64,000 bases of DNA, taken from an uncultured Flavobacteriales bacterium (GTDB lineage Bacteria > Bacteroidota > Bacteroidia > Flavobacteriales > BACL11). Positions within the stretch are counted from its first letter, which is position 1; each line of letters opens with the position of its first letter. The DNA lies in NCBI GenBank assembly GCA_943788405.1, contig CALSQD010000002.1, forward strand, positions 794,850 through 858,849. The letters run 5' to 3'. The notes beneath the pieces are model-generated. The model had not been told where the DNA came from and did not search any database. It saw only the letters and a list, made by a program, of their open reading frames with translations. The position numbers and the translations under genes were made by a program. Positions 54,890 to 63,034 of this stretch are shown piece by piece.

Positions 54890-55279
54890 ATGGCAACATT
54901 CACATCACCAGAAGTAATAGTAAACAGAAGTGCAGAAGATTTTTTTAATAAAATTGGAGACCTTAACAACCTAAAGGATATTATGCCTTCATCCATAAAG
55001 GATTTTGAAAGTACAGCAACAACTTGCTCTTTTAAAATGAAAGGGATGCCTGCCTTAAACCTAAAACTAGGAGAAAAAACACCTTTTTCTAAAATTTCAT
55101 TAACTGCTGATGGCTCTCAAGTTCCATTTTCATTGGATTGTATTATTACTGAAAAAGGTGAACAATGCCAAGCACGACTAGAAATAAATGCTGAACTAAA
55201 TATGATGATGAAAATGATGGTTGAAAAACCACTTACTCAGTTTTTAGATGTTTTAGCAAGTAAAATGCAAAATTTCTAA
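54890..55279 (+). CDS. SRPBCC-family protein
   Basis: 129 residues without a signal peptide. The N-terminal part (FTSPEVIVNRSAEDFFNKIGDL) and helix MMMKMMVEKPLTQFLDVLASKMQNF fit the SRPBCC/polyketide-cyclase fold. Function unknown. It follows pyrE by 4 nt, so is likely co-expressed with it, and converges with a 4-nt overlap on birA. Confidence 0.8.
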   Translation: MATFTSPEVIVNRSAEDFFNKIGDLNNLKDIMPSSIKDFESTATTCSFKMKGMPALNLKLGEKTPFSKISLTADGSQVPFSLDCIITEKGEQCQARLEINAELNMMMKMMVEKPLTQFLDVLASKMQNF

Positions 55280-56001
55280 TACAATAGTTTCAGCTCTTGT
55301 AAGTTAAATACTTTTGTTTCAATTTCCGTTTCTACCCTCAATAAACCTTGCTGGGTAACCCCTCTTATTATCCCCATAAATTTCTGATTATTACTTTCAA
55401 AAGTAGCTACTTTATCTTTTAAAAACAAAGCTGAAAGATAGGGTTTATCCTGATTTTCTCCTTTCCTAAAAGCCTCTACCCTTTTTTGTAGGCAGGCTAA
55501 TAAATCAGTTTTAATTATATTAAGATCTAGTTTTTTGTTTAACAATATACTCAATGAACTAGCTTTATCTAAATTTTCATCAAATTCCTGCTGATTCACA
55601 TTTAAACCTATTCCTACTACACTATAGCTAATTACAGAGTTAACAACTGTATTTTCAATTAAAATACCCGCCACTTTTTGTTTGTTTACCAAAATATCAT
55701 TTGGCCATTTTATTTCAGCATTCAATCCTAATGATTTAATAAAATCATAAATAGCTAAAGCAACTATTTTAGTTATTACAAACTGATTTTCAAGAGCTAT
55801 ATTAGGGGCTAATACTGCCGATAACATTAAGTTTTCTTTTGGCTTACTTTCCCAAACTTTTCCTCTTTGCCCCTTGCCATCAGTTTGAAAATCGGTTGAA
55901 ACCACCAAACCCTCTTTAAAAACAAGACTACCCTTAAGGCTTAAGGCATAGGAATTTGTGGAATTAACTACAGGTAGATGTATATTATTTTTAGTAAACA
56001 A
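55276..56001 (-). CDS. birA: Biotin--[acetyl-CoA-carboxylase] ligase
   Basis: 241 residues, catalytic and C-terminal domains only; the DNA-binding repressor domain of E. coli BirA is absent. It biotinylates acyl-CoA carboxylase carrier protein. The biotin-binding loop GKGQRGKVWESKPKENLMLS and IKWPNDILVNKQKVAGILIEN, then VVGIGLNVNQ, are canonical. The most likely start is TTG at 56001 (LFTKNNIHLPVVNSTNSYA); no in-frame ATG lies near. It is divergent from rsfS. Confidence 0.92.
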   Translation of the reverse strand: MFTKNNIHLPVVNSTNSYALSLKGSLVFKEGLVVSTDFQTDGKGQRGKVWESKPKENLMLSAVLAPNIALENQFVITKIVALAIYDFIKSLGLNAEIKWPNDILVNKQKVAGILIENTVVNSVISYSVVGIGLNVNQQEFDENLDKASSLSILLNKKLDLNIIKTDLLACLQKRVEAFRKGENQDKPYLSALFLKDKVATFESNNQKFMGIIRGVTQQGLLRVETEIETKVFNLQELKLLY

Positions 56002-56072
56002 AACAGAATTTATTATTCAGAATTTATTAGTTTAAAAAGCGTATTTTCGCATTCGCAAATCTAAAAATAAAT

Positions 56073-56438
56073 ATGGCTAAAAAAATTGATGCAACAAATA
56101 TTCTACTTGAAAATATAGTAGATGCAATACAAGAAGTAAAAGGACAGGAAATTATTTCCTTAGATTTAAGAAATTTAGATTCAGCAATTTGCAAGTATTT
56201 TGTAATTTGCACAGGCACATCAAACACACAAGTTAAAGCTATTGAAGGAAGCATTAGAAAATCAATTTCTAAGAACCTAGGCGAAAAGCCATTTCATGTT
56301 GAAGGAAATAATATTGGTGAGTGGATACTTATTGACTACTCTGATATAATTGTTCATGTTTTTCAGGAAAAAACAAGAGCCTTTTACAATATTGAGGATT
56401 TTTGGGGAGATGCTGAATTCACTAGATATAAAGATTAA
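56073..56438 (+). CDS. rsfS: Ribosome silencing factor
   Basis: 121 residues, DUF143/Iojap family. RsfS binds uL14 on the large subunit and blocks joining in stationary phase. Marks are DLRNLDSAICKYFVICTGTSNTQVKAI, EGNNIGEWILIDYSDIIVHVFQEKTRAFYNIEDFW. A -7-like TATTTTCG (56042-56049) is upstream. It is 14 nt before ftsH; rsfS-ftsH-cdsA is the arrangement that I know from Bacteroidota. Confidence 0.95.
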   Translation: MAKKIDATNILLENIVDAIQEVKGQEIISLDLRNLDSAICKYFVICTGTSNTQVKAIEGSIRKSISKNLGEKPFHVEGNNIGEWILIDYSDIIVHVFQEKTRAFYNIEDFWGDAEFTRYKD

Positions 56439-56452
56439 AAAAAAATAGAAGG

Positions 56453-58492
56453 ATGAGTAATAAAAAGAAACCAATTTTACCTAAAGGGATGAAAGGCTTT
56501 AAATTCAAGATTTACTGGATATATGCCATCATATTTGTATTCTTTATTGGATTACAATTAATAGGTACTGAAGTAACTGAACCTACTAACTGGCAAGAGT
56601 TTAACCAGACTATGCTACAAAATGGTAAGGTTGAAAAAATAGTTATTGTAAACAAGGAAAAAGCCTATGTACATATCAAAAAAGAGGTTTTATCTGAGGA
56701 ACAATTTAAAAAAGTAAGTAAAAAAGCATTTGGTGATACACCAAACTTAGGACCTCATTATGTTTTTGAAATTGGTTCAGTTGAAACTTTTAGCAACAAC
56801 CTAAAAGATGCGCAAATTGATTTTGATAATGACGAAAAAATATCACCATTTTATGAAACCAGAAAGGATGTGTTTGGCGACCTATTAGGTTGGATTTTAC
56901 CTTTAGCTTTCTTTATTTTCATTTGGTTATTCATTATGAAAAGAATGGGTGGTGGTGCCGGTGGCGGTGGCGGACAAATTTTTAATATCGGAAAAACACA
57001 AGGGAAATTAGTTGACAAGGAAGATATTAAAATTACCTTTAAAGATGTTGCAGGTTTGGAAGGTGCTAAAGAAGAAATAACTGAAATTGTTGACTTTTTA
57101 AAGTCCCCAGAAAAATACACCAAGCTTGGTGGTAAAATTCCTAGAGGAGCAATGTTAATTGGCCCTCCAGGAACTGGGAAAACTTTATTAGCCAAAGCTG
57201 TAGCTGGTGAGGCAAAAGTACCTTTCTTCTCTTTATCAGGATCGGACTTTGTAGAGATGTTTGTAGGAGTTGGAGCAAGCCGTGTGCGTGATTTATTTAA
57301 GCAAGCTAAGGAAAAAGCACCTGCAATTATTTTTATTGATGAGATTGATGCCATTGGTCGTGCAAGAGGAAAAAACTCAATGACTGGTAGTAATGATGAA
57401 AGAGAAAATACGCTTAATCAGTTATTAACTGAAATGGATGGTTTTGGTACTAACTCAGGAGTAATTGTAATGGGTGCTACCAATAGAGTTGATGTACTAG
57501 ATAAAGCCTTAACAAGAGCAGGAAGGTTTGATAGACAAATATTTGTTGATTTACCTGATTTACTAGAGCGTAAAGCAATATTTGAAGTACACTTAAAGCC
57601 AATTAAATTAGCTGAAAGTATGGATATTAATTTCTTGGCAAGACAAACACCTGGCTTTAGTGGGGCGGATATTGCAAATGTATGTAATGAAGCTGCCCTT
57701 ATTGCAGCCCGGAAATCAAAAGAAAAAGTAACAAAACAGGACTTTTTAGATGCTGTAGATAGAATAATTGGTGGTTTAGAAAAGAAATCAAAAATTATTT
57801 CGCCAGCTGAAAAGAAAACAATTGCTTTTCATGAAGCAGGACACGCTACTGTAAGTTGGATGTTGCAATACGCCTCTCCCCTAATTAAAGTAACTATTGT
57901 TCCTAGAGGAAAATCATTAGGTGCTGCTTGGTATTTACCAGAGGAAAGGCAATTAACAACTACACAGCAAATGTTAGATGAAATTTGTGCTGCTATGGGA
58001 GGTAGAGCTGCAGAAGATATCTTCTTTGATAAAATATCAACTGGTGCATTAAGCGACTTGGAAAAAGTAACTAAGCAGGCCTATGCAATGGTAAGTATTT
58101 ATGGGTTAAGCAAAGAAGTAGGAAATATCTCATACTATGATTCTTCAGGGCAACAATCAGGATTTACAAAACCTTATTCTGAGCAAAGAGCACAATTAAT
58201 TGACAAAGAAGTTACACGAATACTTGAAGAGCAATACCAAAGAGCTAAGGATGTATTAATTGCCAACAAGGAAAAAGTTGAAAAATTAGGTTCAGAATTA
58301 TTAGAGAATGAAGTTATCTTTAAGGATGATTTAGCCAAAATATTTGGGGATAGAAAATGGAAATCCTATGAGGAAGAGCAGTTAATTGAGCTTGACAAAG
58401 AAAAAGAAGCTGAAGATAAAAAGGTGAAAGCAAAAGAGGAAAAGCCAGCCAAAAAGGAAATTAAGAAAGAAGTAAATGATAGCGATTCTTAG
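56453..58492 (+). CDS. ftsH: ATP-dependent zinc metalloprotease FtsH
   Basis: 679 residues. A membrane-anchored AAA+ protease that degrades unassembled and short-lived proteins. Two membrane segments ([19 protein letters not shown] about 22-40 and [19 protein letters not shown] about 143-161) flank an extracytoplasmic domain. Walker A GPPGTGKT, Walker [14 protein letters not shown] region [18 protein letters not shown] and the zinc site [11 protein letters not shown] follow. The C-terminus ends in an acidic/basic lysine-rich tail ([16 protein letters not shown]). A glycine-rich linker [10 protein letters not shown] follows the second helix. The next gene overlaps by 17 nt. Confidence 0.96.
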   Translation: MSNKKKPILPKGMKGFKFKIYWIYAIIFVFFIGLQLIGTEVTEPTNWQEFNQTMLQNGKVEKIVIVNKEKAYVHIKKEVLSEEQFKKVSKKAFGDTPNLGPHYVFEIGSVETFSNNLKDAQIDFDNDEKISPFYETRKDVFGDLLGWILPLAFFIFIWLFIMKRMGGGAGGGGGQIFNIGKTQGKLVDKEDIKITFKDVAGLEGAKEEITEIVDFLKSPEKYTKLGGKIPRGAMLIGPPGTGKTLLAKAVAGEAKVPFFSLSGSDFVEMFVGVGASRVRDLFKQAKEKAPAIIFIDEIDAIGRARGKNSMTGSNDERENTLNQLLTEMDGFGTNSGVIVMGATNRVDVLDKALTRAGRFDRQIFVDLPDLLERKAIFEVHLKPIKLAESMDINFLARQTPGFSGADIANVCNEAALIAARKSKEKVTKQDFLDAVDRIIGGLEKKSKIISPAEKKTIAFHEAGHATVSWMLQYASPLIKVTIVPRGKSLGAAWYLPEERQLTTTQQMLDEICAAMGGRAAEDIFFDKISTGALSDLEKVTKQAYAMVSIYGLSKEVGNISYYDSSGQQSGFTKPYSEQRAQLIDKEVTRILEEQYQRAKDVLIANKEKVEKLGSELLENEVIFKDDLAKIFGDRKWKSYEEEQLIELDKEKEAEDKKVKAKEEKPAKKEIKKEVNDSDS

Positions 58493-58682
58493 TACTACAA
58501 ACCCTAATGAGGCTGAAATCACAAAACAAATGTTAGAAGAAAACAACATTAATGTTGTTCTGCTTAATAAGCAGGATTCATCTTACCAAATGTTTGGAGT
58601 AATTGAATTATTTGTTACTGAGGAACAACTAGAAATAGCTAAAAGTTTACTTAAAAAAAATGAAAATGAACGAAACGCTTAA
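58476..58682 (+). CDS. DUF2007-type small protein
   Basis: 68 residues: [60 protein letters not shown]. This is the compact ferredoxin-like beta-alpha-beta fold of DUF2007 (putative signal-transducing protein), often found in Bacteroidota between ftsH and cdsA. It overlaps ftsH (17 nt) and cdsA (23 nt), so is translationally coupled on both sides. Function unknown. Confidence 0.85.
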   Translation: MIAILSTTNPNEAEITKQMLEENNINVVLLNKQDSSYQMFGVIELFVTEEQLEIAKSLLKKNENERNA

Positions 58683-59304
58683 AAGAGCTTTATCAGGAGC
58701 AGTATATGTAGCTATAATGTGGATAGGAACTTCTTATTCTGAAACATCATGCAGAATATTATTCTTAATATTAGGGCTTGTTTCAGTTTATGAAATGTGG
58801 AAATTAAGAAAAGGGAAAAGTAAGTTAGTCGCTTACTTATATGTTTTATTACCTTTTATTTTAATTCAGTTTTTGATTTCAGATTTACAACTTAAAAATG
58901 TTGCCTTTAACTCTTCTTTAATACTTTTCATGTTTATTCTCACTTGGACATTCGACACCTTTGCTTACCTATTTGGAGTAAAATTTGGAAAAACAAAAAT
59001 CATGCCAAGTGTTTCTCCTAAAAAATCATGGGAAGGCTTTGTAGGTGGTTTTGTATTTACCTTAATTTCTGCTTATATTACAGCAACTTATTTTATTGAA
59101 ATTGACACGCAACTTGCAATGGGTATAAGTATTTCCTTGCCCTTTACTGCTACAGCTGGTGATTTTACTGAATCTTATTATAAAAGAAAAGCAGGCGTAA
59201 AGGACTCAGGAAACTTTATGCCCGGCCATGGCGGAATGCTCGACAGAATGGATGCGTTTATGATAACAATTCCAGTAATTTATATTTTAACTAACCTACT
59301 ATAA
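58660..59304 (+). CDS. cdsA: Phosphatidate cytidylyltransferase
   Basis: 214 residues, shorter than the usual 265-290. It makes CDP-diacylglycerol from phosphatidate and CTP in the inner membrane. Five to six membrane segments are visible and the family signature is at the end: KDSGNFMPGHGGMLDRMDAF (about 180-199), with SPKKSWEGFVGGF earlier. ATG at 58660 and 58666 are both possible. It overlaps the psd start by one base (TAATG); CDP-DAG feeds the phosphatidylserine made upstream of Psd. Confidence 0.93.
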   Translation: MKMNETLKRALSGAVYVAIMWIGTSYSETSCRILFLILGLVSVYEMWKLRKGKSKLVAYLYVLLPFILIQFLISDLQLKNVAFNSSLILFMFILTWTFDTFAYLFGVKFGKTKIMPSVSPKKSWEGFVGGFVFTLISAYITATYFIEIDTQLAMGISISLPFTATAGDFTESYYKRKAGVKDSGNFMPGHGGMLDRMDAFMITIPVIYILTNLL

Positions 59305-59951
59305 TGACACTACACAAAGAAGGAAAAGCAACCCTAACAATTGAAATTTTAGCTTTTAGTTTATTCAACTATTTAGCTTACACTTATGCACATGAAAATG
59401 TAGCTTGTTTTACTACTGCAATTACAGCTTTCCTATTCATTATAACTTTGAACTTCTTCCGTATTCCTAAGCGTAAATTTGAAAGAAAAGAAGGAGTAGT
59501 ATATGCCCCTTGTGATGGAAAAGTAGTGGTTATTGAAGAAACTACTGAAACTGAGTTCTACAAGGATAAAAGAATACAAGTAAGTATTTTTATGTCCCCA
59601 TTAAATGTACACAACCAAGTATACCCTATTAGCGGGGAGGTAAAATACACTAAATACCACCCAGGTAAATTTTTAGTGGCTTGGCACCCTAAAGCATCAA
59701 CTGACAATGAAAGAAGCACAGTAGTGGTTGAAAACGATAAAATATCTATCCTGTTTAGGCAAATTGCAGGTGCACTAGCGCGTAGGATTGTTACTTATGC
59801 TAAACCCGGAGAAAAAGCAGTTGTAGCTGATGAATACGGTTTTATTAAGTTTGGTTCAAGGGTTGATTTATTCTTCCCGATAGGAGCAAAAATAAACACG
59901 CAACTGGAAGAAAAAGTAACAGGAGGACAAAGCATTATTGCTACTTACTAA
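59304..59951 (+). CDS. psd: Phosphatidylserine decarboxylase (short type)
   Basis: 215 residues, matching the short archaeal/bacterial Psd group rather than the 300-residue E. coli type. It converts phosphatidylserine to phosphatidylethanolamine. The proenzyme self-cleaves at a Gly-Ser in FIKFGSRVDLFFP (about 185-197), forming a pyruvoyl group on serine. FMSPLNVHNQVYPISGEVKYTKYHPG and ERSTVVVEN are typical, with N-terminal membrane helices. A stereotyped terminator follows 10 nt later, closing the rsfS-ftsH-DUF2007-cdsA-psd operon. Confidence 0.92.
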   Translation: MTLHKEGKATLTIEILAFSLFNYLAYTYAHENVACFTTAITAFLFIITLNFFRIPKRKFERKEGVVYAPCDGKVVVIEETTETEFYKDKRIQVSIFMSPLNVHNQVYPISGEVKYTKYHPGKFLVAWHPKASTDNERSTVVVENDKISILFRQIAGALARRIVTYAKPGEKAVVADEYGFIKFGSRVDLFFPIGAKINTQLEEKVTGGQSIIATY

Positions 59952-59960
59952 ATAAAAAAA

Positions 59961-59988
59961 CTGAGCAAATGCTCGGCTTCTCTTTTTT
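59961..59988 (+). terminator. psd-operon terminator (GAGCAAATGCTC type)
   Basis: CTGAGC (59961-59966), loop AAAT, GCTCGG (59971-59976), then a T-rich tail ending at 59988. A decayed copy of its right half, with GATGCTCGGCCTCTATTTTT, recurs at about 60125-60149. Confidence 0.8.
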
Positions 59989-60001
59989 ATCATTGCTCAC
60001 C

Positions 60002-60150
60002 TTTTAGGGGAGCTGTCATTTTATGACTGATGGGTATCTTTTGTCATAGCGAACCTTTAGGTGTGGCTATCTTTTATTGTCATATTAAGCTTGTCGAATA
60101 TCCCTACAACTCCTTTTAAAACTGTAGATGCTCGGCCTCTATTTTTTTCT
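60002..60150 (+). repeat. Mosaic of REP-like intergenic modules
   Basis: Begins with the second copy of the dispersed repeat (60002-60035; first copy 27712-27744). Three adjacent modules each start TGTCAT (60014, 60042, 60078) and end near TATC: TGTCATTTTATGACTGATGG, TGTCATAGCGAACCTTTAGG and TGTCATATTAAGCTTGTCGA. They resemble common Bacteroidota intergenic palindromes ('GTCATTGCGA...', 'GTCATGTTGAGCTTGTCGAA'), from memory. The half-terminator at 60125 ends it. No gene in 59952-60182. Confidence 0.6.
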
Positions 60151-61131
60151 TACTAACATTAGCACATTATCAAATTGCTAAATTACTCAATTATCAGTTT
60201 CTTCTCCACTGAACCATCACTGTACCTATAAAATAGTGGCACATTGGGTGTTGGCTCACTTTCCCTACCCAGTATATCCACTACCTTTATAAGTTTTCTA
60301 GTTGAATTTATTTTTTGTTCGTCAATTATATTTACATTACAATCTAAATCAAATATTGACCAAGTATCTACTGAGGCTGTAAGTGTATTTACTGCCCAGT
60401 TTACATCCTGTACTTTTATACAGTTTAAATTCGGGTTATTAATAGTATTTAAGAATAAATAAGTAGTATCGCAAAAGGAAGATATGTCTAGGTGTTGCAA
60501 AGAATTTTTAGAACAAGAAAGGGAATCTAACTTATAATGGTTTTGCAATTCCAAAGACACTAATAAATTAATATCACACCTTAATTCTGTTAAACTTGTA
60601 TCGCAACCATTTAAATTAATTGAATTGACATTGTTATTATTAAAATGTAATTTCTTTAAAACCATATTAGAATCAACCTTTAGGTAGTGTAACTCATTAT
60701 ACGAACAATATAGCCTATGCAATCAAGGACAAGCTCTAAGCACTAATGAATCAATTAAATTATTAGAAAACTCCATAATGTAAAGCCATTCTAAAGTAGT
60801 TGCAATATATAAATGCTCAATATTGTTATTTGAACCATATACTTCCCATAATAGATTATTATTTAACAAATCTAACTCTGTCAATAAATTATTCTGACAG
60901 TTTAATCTATATAGGTAAGTATTACTATCTAAATCTAAAGAAGTAATATTGTTATGGTTACAAAACAAAAAATTTAATGAAGTGCAATGGGTTACATCTA
61001 AATCACTTAAATAATTATAAGAACAACCTAGATACTTTAAAAGACTATTATTGGTTACATCTAAATTGTAAATCTGATTTATTGAACAATCAAAAGTCTC
61101 CAAGGCTGAATTGCTAGAATTATTAATAGTA

Positions 61132-61139
61132 GTAGTTAT
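61132..61139 (+). repeat. Target-site duplication, left copy (GTAGTTAT)
   Basis: Identical to 62146-62153 and directly adjacent to the IS ends. Eight bp is within the range that I recall for IS481-family elements. Confidence 0.8.
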
Positions 61140-62145
61140 TGTCGTGCGTCATACCCAGCTGGACACTTTTGTAGTTCATTTCATGCATTCTTTTAGTGCC
61201 TCATAAGGCGTTTTACCTTGAAAAGCCATATGCGGCCTGTCAAAGTTATAAAAATTTTCCCAATGCCACAATTTTGCTTCTAAATCCACATCATCTTTAT
61301 ATGAAATTAGCTGATAAAATTCTCTTTTATCTGTTAAATGAGACCTTTCTACCTTTCCATTTAATTGAGGTGTTCTTGCCTTAATATACTGATGTCTCAT
61401 GCCTAAATCTTCAACATGCCAATGAAATTTTGCTTGAAATTCATGCCCTCTATCTGTACTAATTGTGTTAATCCTAAATGGAAATTTTTCCACTACATAG
61501 TTGATAAAGTCAATTGCATTTTTTTGAAGGTGTCGATTATATATTTTTAACGCTCTTATTCTTGTTGCATCATCAATAGCTGTGTACTGAAAGCGCCTTA
61601 CAACACCTTTTTCAGTATCAAAGTTTAGAAACTTTACATCAACCTGTACATGATGACCAGGCACTGTTTTTGCATATCTTTTGGAATGTAATGTTCTTCT
61701 TGATGCTTTTTTATTAAGTTTACTTACATTATGTTTTTTTAATATTCTTGTGACAGTAGATTCTGAAATTAAAATGGCATGATATCGCTCTAAATACCAC
61801 TTAATTCTTATTGCTCCTAATTTATATTCTTTTCGCAATTCAAGAACCTTTTTTATTACAGATAGCTTAGTTTGTCTTGGGTGCTTGTAAGCAACTGGTT
61901 TACTCCTTTTTATTCCTTCTTCTCCTTGCTCTTTAAACTTTTTCTTCCACATATAAAATGTGGATCTAGGAATATCTAAAAGTTCACAAGTTCTCTTTAC
62001 TGAGAGTTCCTTTGAAACACTAAAAGATTTCTTAATTTTTGTTAATCTGAGGTAGTCTTTTATGATTTGATCCATAGTTATTTTTTTGTAAAGTTATATA
62101 GTTATAATTTTACAAAAGTGTCCACTAAGGTATGACAGGTTTACA
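61140..62145 (-). mobile_element. IS481-type insertion sequence, 1006 bp
   Basis: Bounded by TGT...ACA ends and an 8-bp duplication (GTAGTTAT). Inverted terminal repeats share GTCATACC then, after four differing bases, TGGACACTTTTGTA (61148-61173 left; 62111-62136 right, inverted). One gene fills the element. It sits inside the LRR gene in the same orientation. Identical duplications and an intact transposase indicate a fairly recent insertion. Confidence 0.9.
61176..62075 (-). CDS. IS481-family transposase
   Basis: 299 residues. N-terminal helix-turn-helix (KRTCELLDIPRSTFYMWKKKFKEQG, about 29-53) with a second HTH-like part (GAIRIKWYLERYHAILISESTV), then an rve/RNase H-like catalytic core: first Asp in VQVDVKFLN, second in STDRGHEFQ, Glu in LNGKVERSHLTDKREFY, giving the DDE triad. 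The C-terminus has NFYNFDRPHMAFQGKTPYEAL. The single-ORF layout and TGT ends point to IS481 rather than IS3. All catalytic residues are present, so it may be active. Confidence 0.92.
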   Translation of the reverse strand: MDQIIKDYLRLTKIKKSFSVSKELSVKRTCELLDIPRSTFYMWKKKFKEQGEEGIKRSKPVAYKHPRQTKLSVIKKVLELRKEYKLGAIRIKWYLERYHAILISESTVTRILKKHNVSKLNKKASRRTLHSKRYAKTVPGHHVQVDVKFLNFDTEKGVVRRFQYTAIDDATRIRALKIYNRHLQKNAIDFINYVVEKFPFRINTISTDRGHEFQAKFHWHVEDLGMRHQYIKARTPQLNGKVERSHLTDKREFYQLISYKDDVDLEAKLWHWENFYNFDRPHMAFQGKTPYEALKECMK

Positions 62146-62153
62146 GTAGTTAT
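62146..62153 (+). repeat. Target-site duplication, right copy (GTAGTTAT)
   Basis: Identical to 61132-61139, directly following the ACA end of the element. Confidence 0.8.
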
Positions 62154-62814
62154 TAAGTTTAATCTGCATCTTAACTCTTTAAGTTGATAATTATTAGTTA
62201 CATCTAATGAGGTTAAATTATTACGACTGCAATCCAATGAGTTAACCATCCATTTTGCGTTACATCTAAGTTATCAATATCATTACTGTAAGCATCTAAT
62301 TTTTGTAAATAAATATTATTAGTAACATCTAAGTACGACAATTCATTATGGGAAATATCTAAATAATTTAACAATAAGCAATTAGAAACATCAATTGTAT
62401 CTAGACCACTATTTGTATTAGCACCAACACCTTGAGCACTACCATCTATCCAGGTAAGTGCTGTATTATTAAGTAGATTAATAGAGTTTAAATCGCACCA
62501 TGAAAAATCAAGAGTTTGCAGTAATGTATTGTTATGCAATAATATATTTACTAAATAATGGTTAAGACTGCAATCTAAATCAATTAAAGCTACAAAATCT
62601 TCAATACCTTTTAAATCGTATATGTTTTCATCACTAACATCCAAAGTGGTAACCGTATTGATATTTGCTGTTGGTACGCTTCCATTTAAAGGCAATACAT
62701 CATAGCCCAATGCAATTAATGCCAACTCAAAATTAGTGTCAGGTATAGCAGTAAGCTGAGCCATTGCAAGTGTTGGAAAACAAAATAAAAGGAGTAGTAG
62801 TTTTTTCATATCTC

Positions 62815-62822
62815 CAAAATTA
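62815..62822 (-). promoter_or_regulatory. -7 box TAATTTTG for the LRR gene
   Basis: TAATTTTG on the minus strand ends 5 nt before the ATG at 62809. An 11-nt fragment of the shared leader element (ATTGGTTTTCA on the plus strand, about 62853-62863) lies further upstream, outside the predicted transcript. Confidence 0.5.
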
Positions 62823-62906
62823 AACAAAATAATTCACTTAAAAAAATAGCATTGGTTTTCAACCAGTTGCCTCACTTTAAGTCTTGAGCAAGAATTGAGA
62901 AGAGGC

Positions 62907-62969
62907 AAAAATAAATTTAGAACACACAAAAATAAATTCAGAACACACGAAACTAAATTCAGAACACAC
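62907..62969. repeat. Three tandem 21-bp repeats
   Basis: Units 62907-62927, 62928-62948 and 62949-62969, each ending AATTCAGAACACAC (unit 1 has TTTAG). Differences between units are 1-3 bases. The core TTCAGAA also occurs in units of the 27.9-kb array, which has the same period. The 207-bp gap 62828-63034 holds nothing else recognisable. Confidence 0.9.
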
Positions 62970-63034
62970 AACTAAAAATGTTTAACGGGTGAAACTAAAT
63001 ATTTAAAAGTGCAATAAGTTTAACAGCTAACTGC

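Larger units (their letters stand above)
60183..62809 (-). pseudogene. Secreted leucine-rich-repeat protein gene, disrupted by nonsense codon, frameshift and IS
   Basis: Reading minus: signal peptide MKKLLLLLFCFPTLAMAQ and a head LTAIPDTNFELALIALGYD, then repeats of about 21-23 residues (DVTNNxxLxxLxCSxNxLxxL). Lesions: a one-base loss near 62241-62247 (after LDVTQNGWL the next frame continues NSLDCSRNNLTSLDVTNN); an IS481-type element (61140-62145); an in-frame TGA at 60723-60725 between RACP and LHRLYCSYNE. Removing the IS and one 8-bp duplication rejoins LNLITTTINNSS in frame. The gene ends with LIKVVDILGRESEP and LFYRYSDGSVEKKLIIE, the compact sorting-like tail. Intact length would be about 540 residues. 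A TAnnTTTG box lies at 62815-62822. Confidence 0.88.

Noticed and set aside
60723-60725. UGA recoded as a sense codon in the LRR gene
   Set aside because: Other genes stop at TGA, and the same gene carries two other lesions; ordinary nonsense decay is enough.
61131-62154. 10-bp target duplication (AGTAGTTATT) for the IS
   Set aside because: The ten bases do repeat, but TGT/ACA ends of the element overlap the last T and first A, so GTAGTTAT (8 bp) with TGT-starting ends is the more consistent boundary. The difference cannot be settled from one copy.
62213-62827. Stand-alone 204-aa LRR protein
   Set aside because: Its last 12 residues (after LDVTQNGWL) are frame-shifted noise, while the next frame continues the LRR; it is the 5' part of the broken gene.
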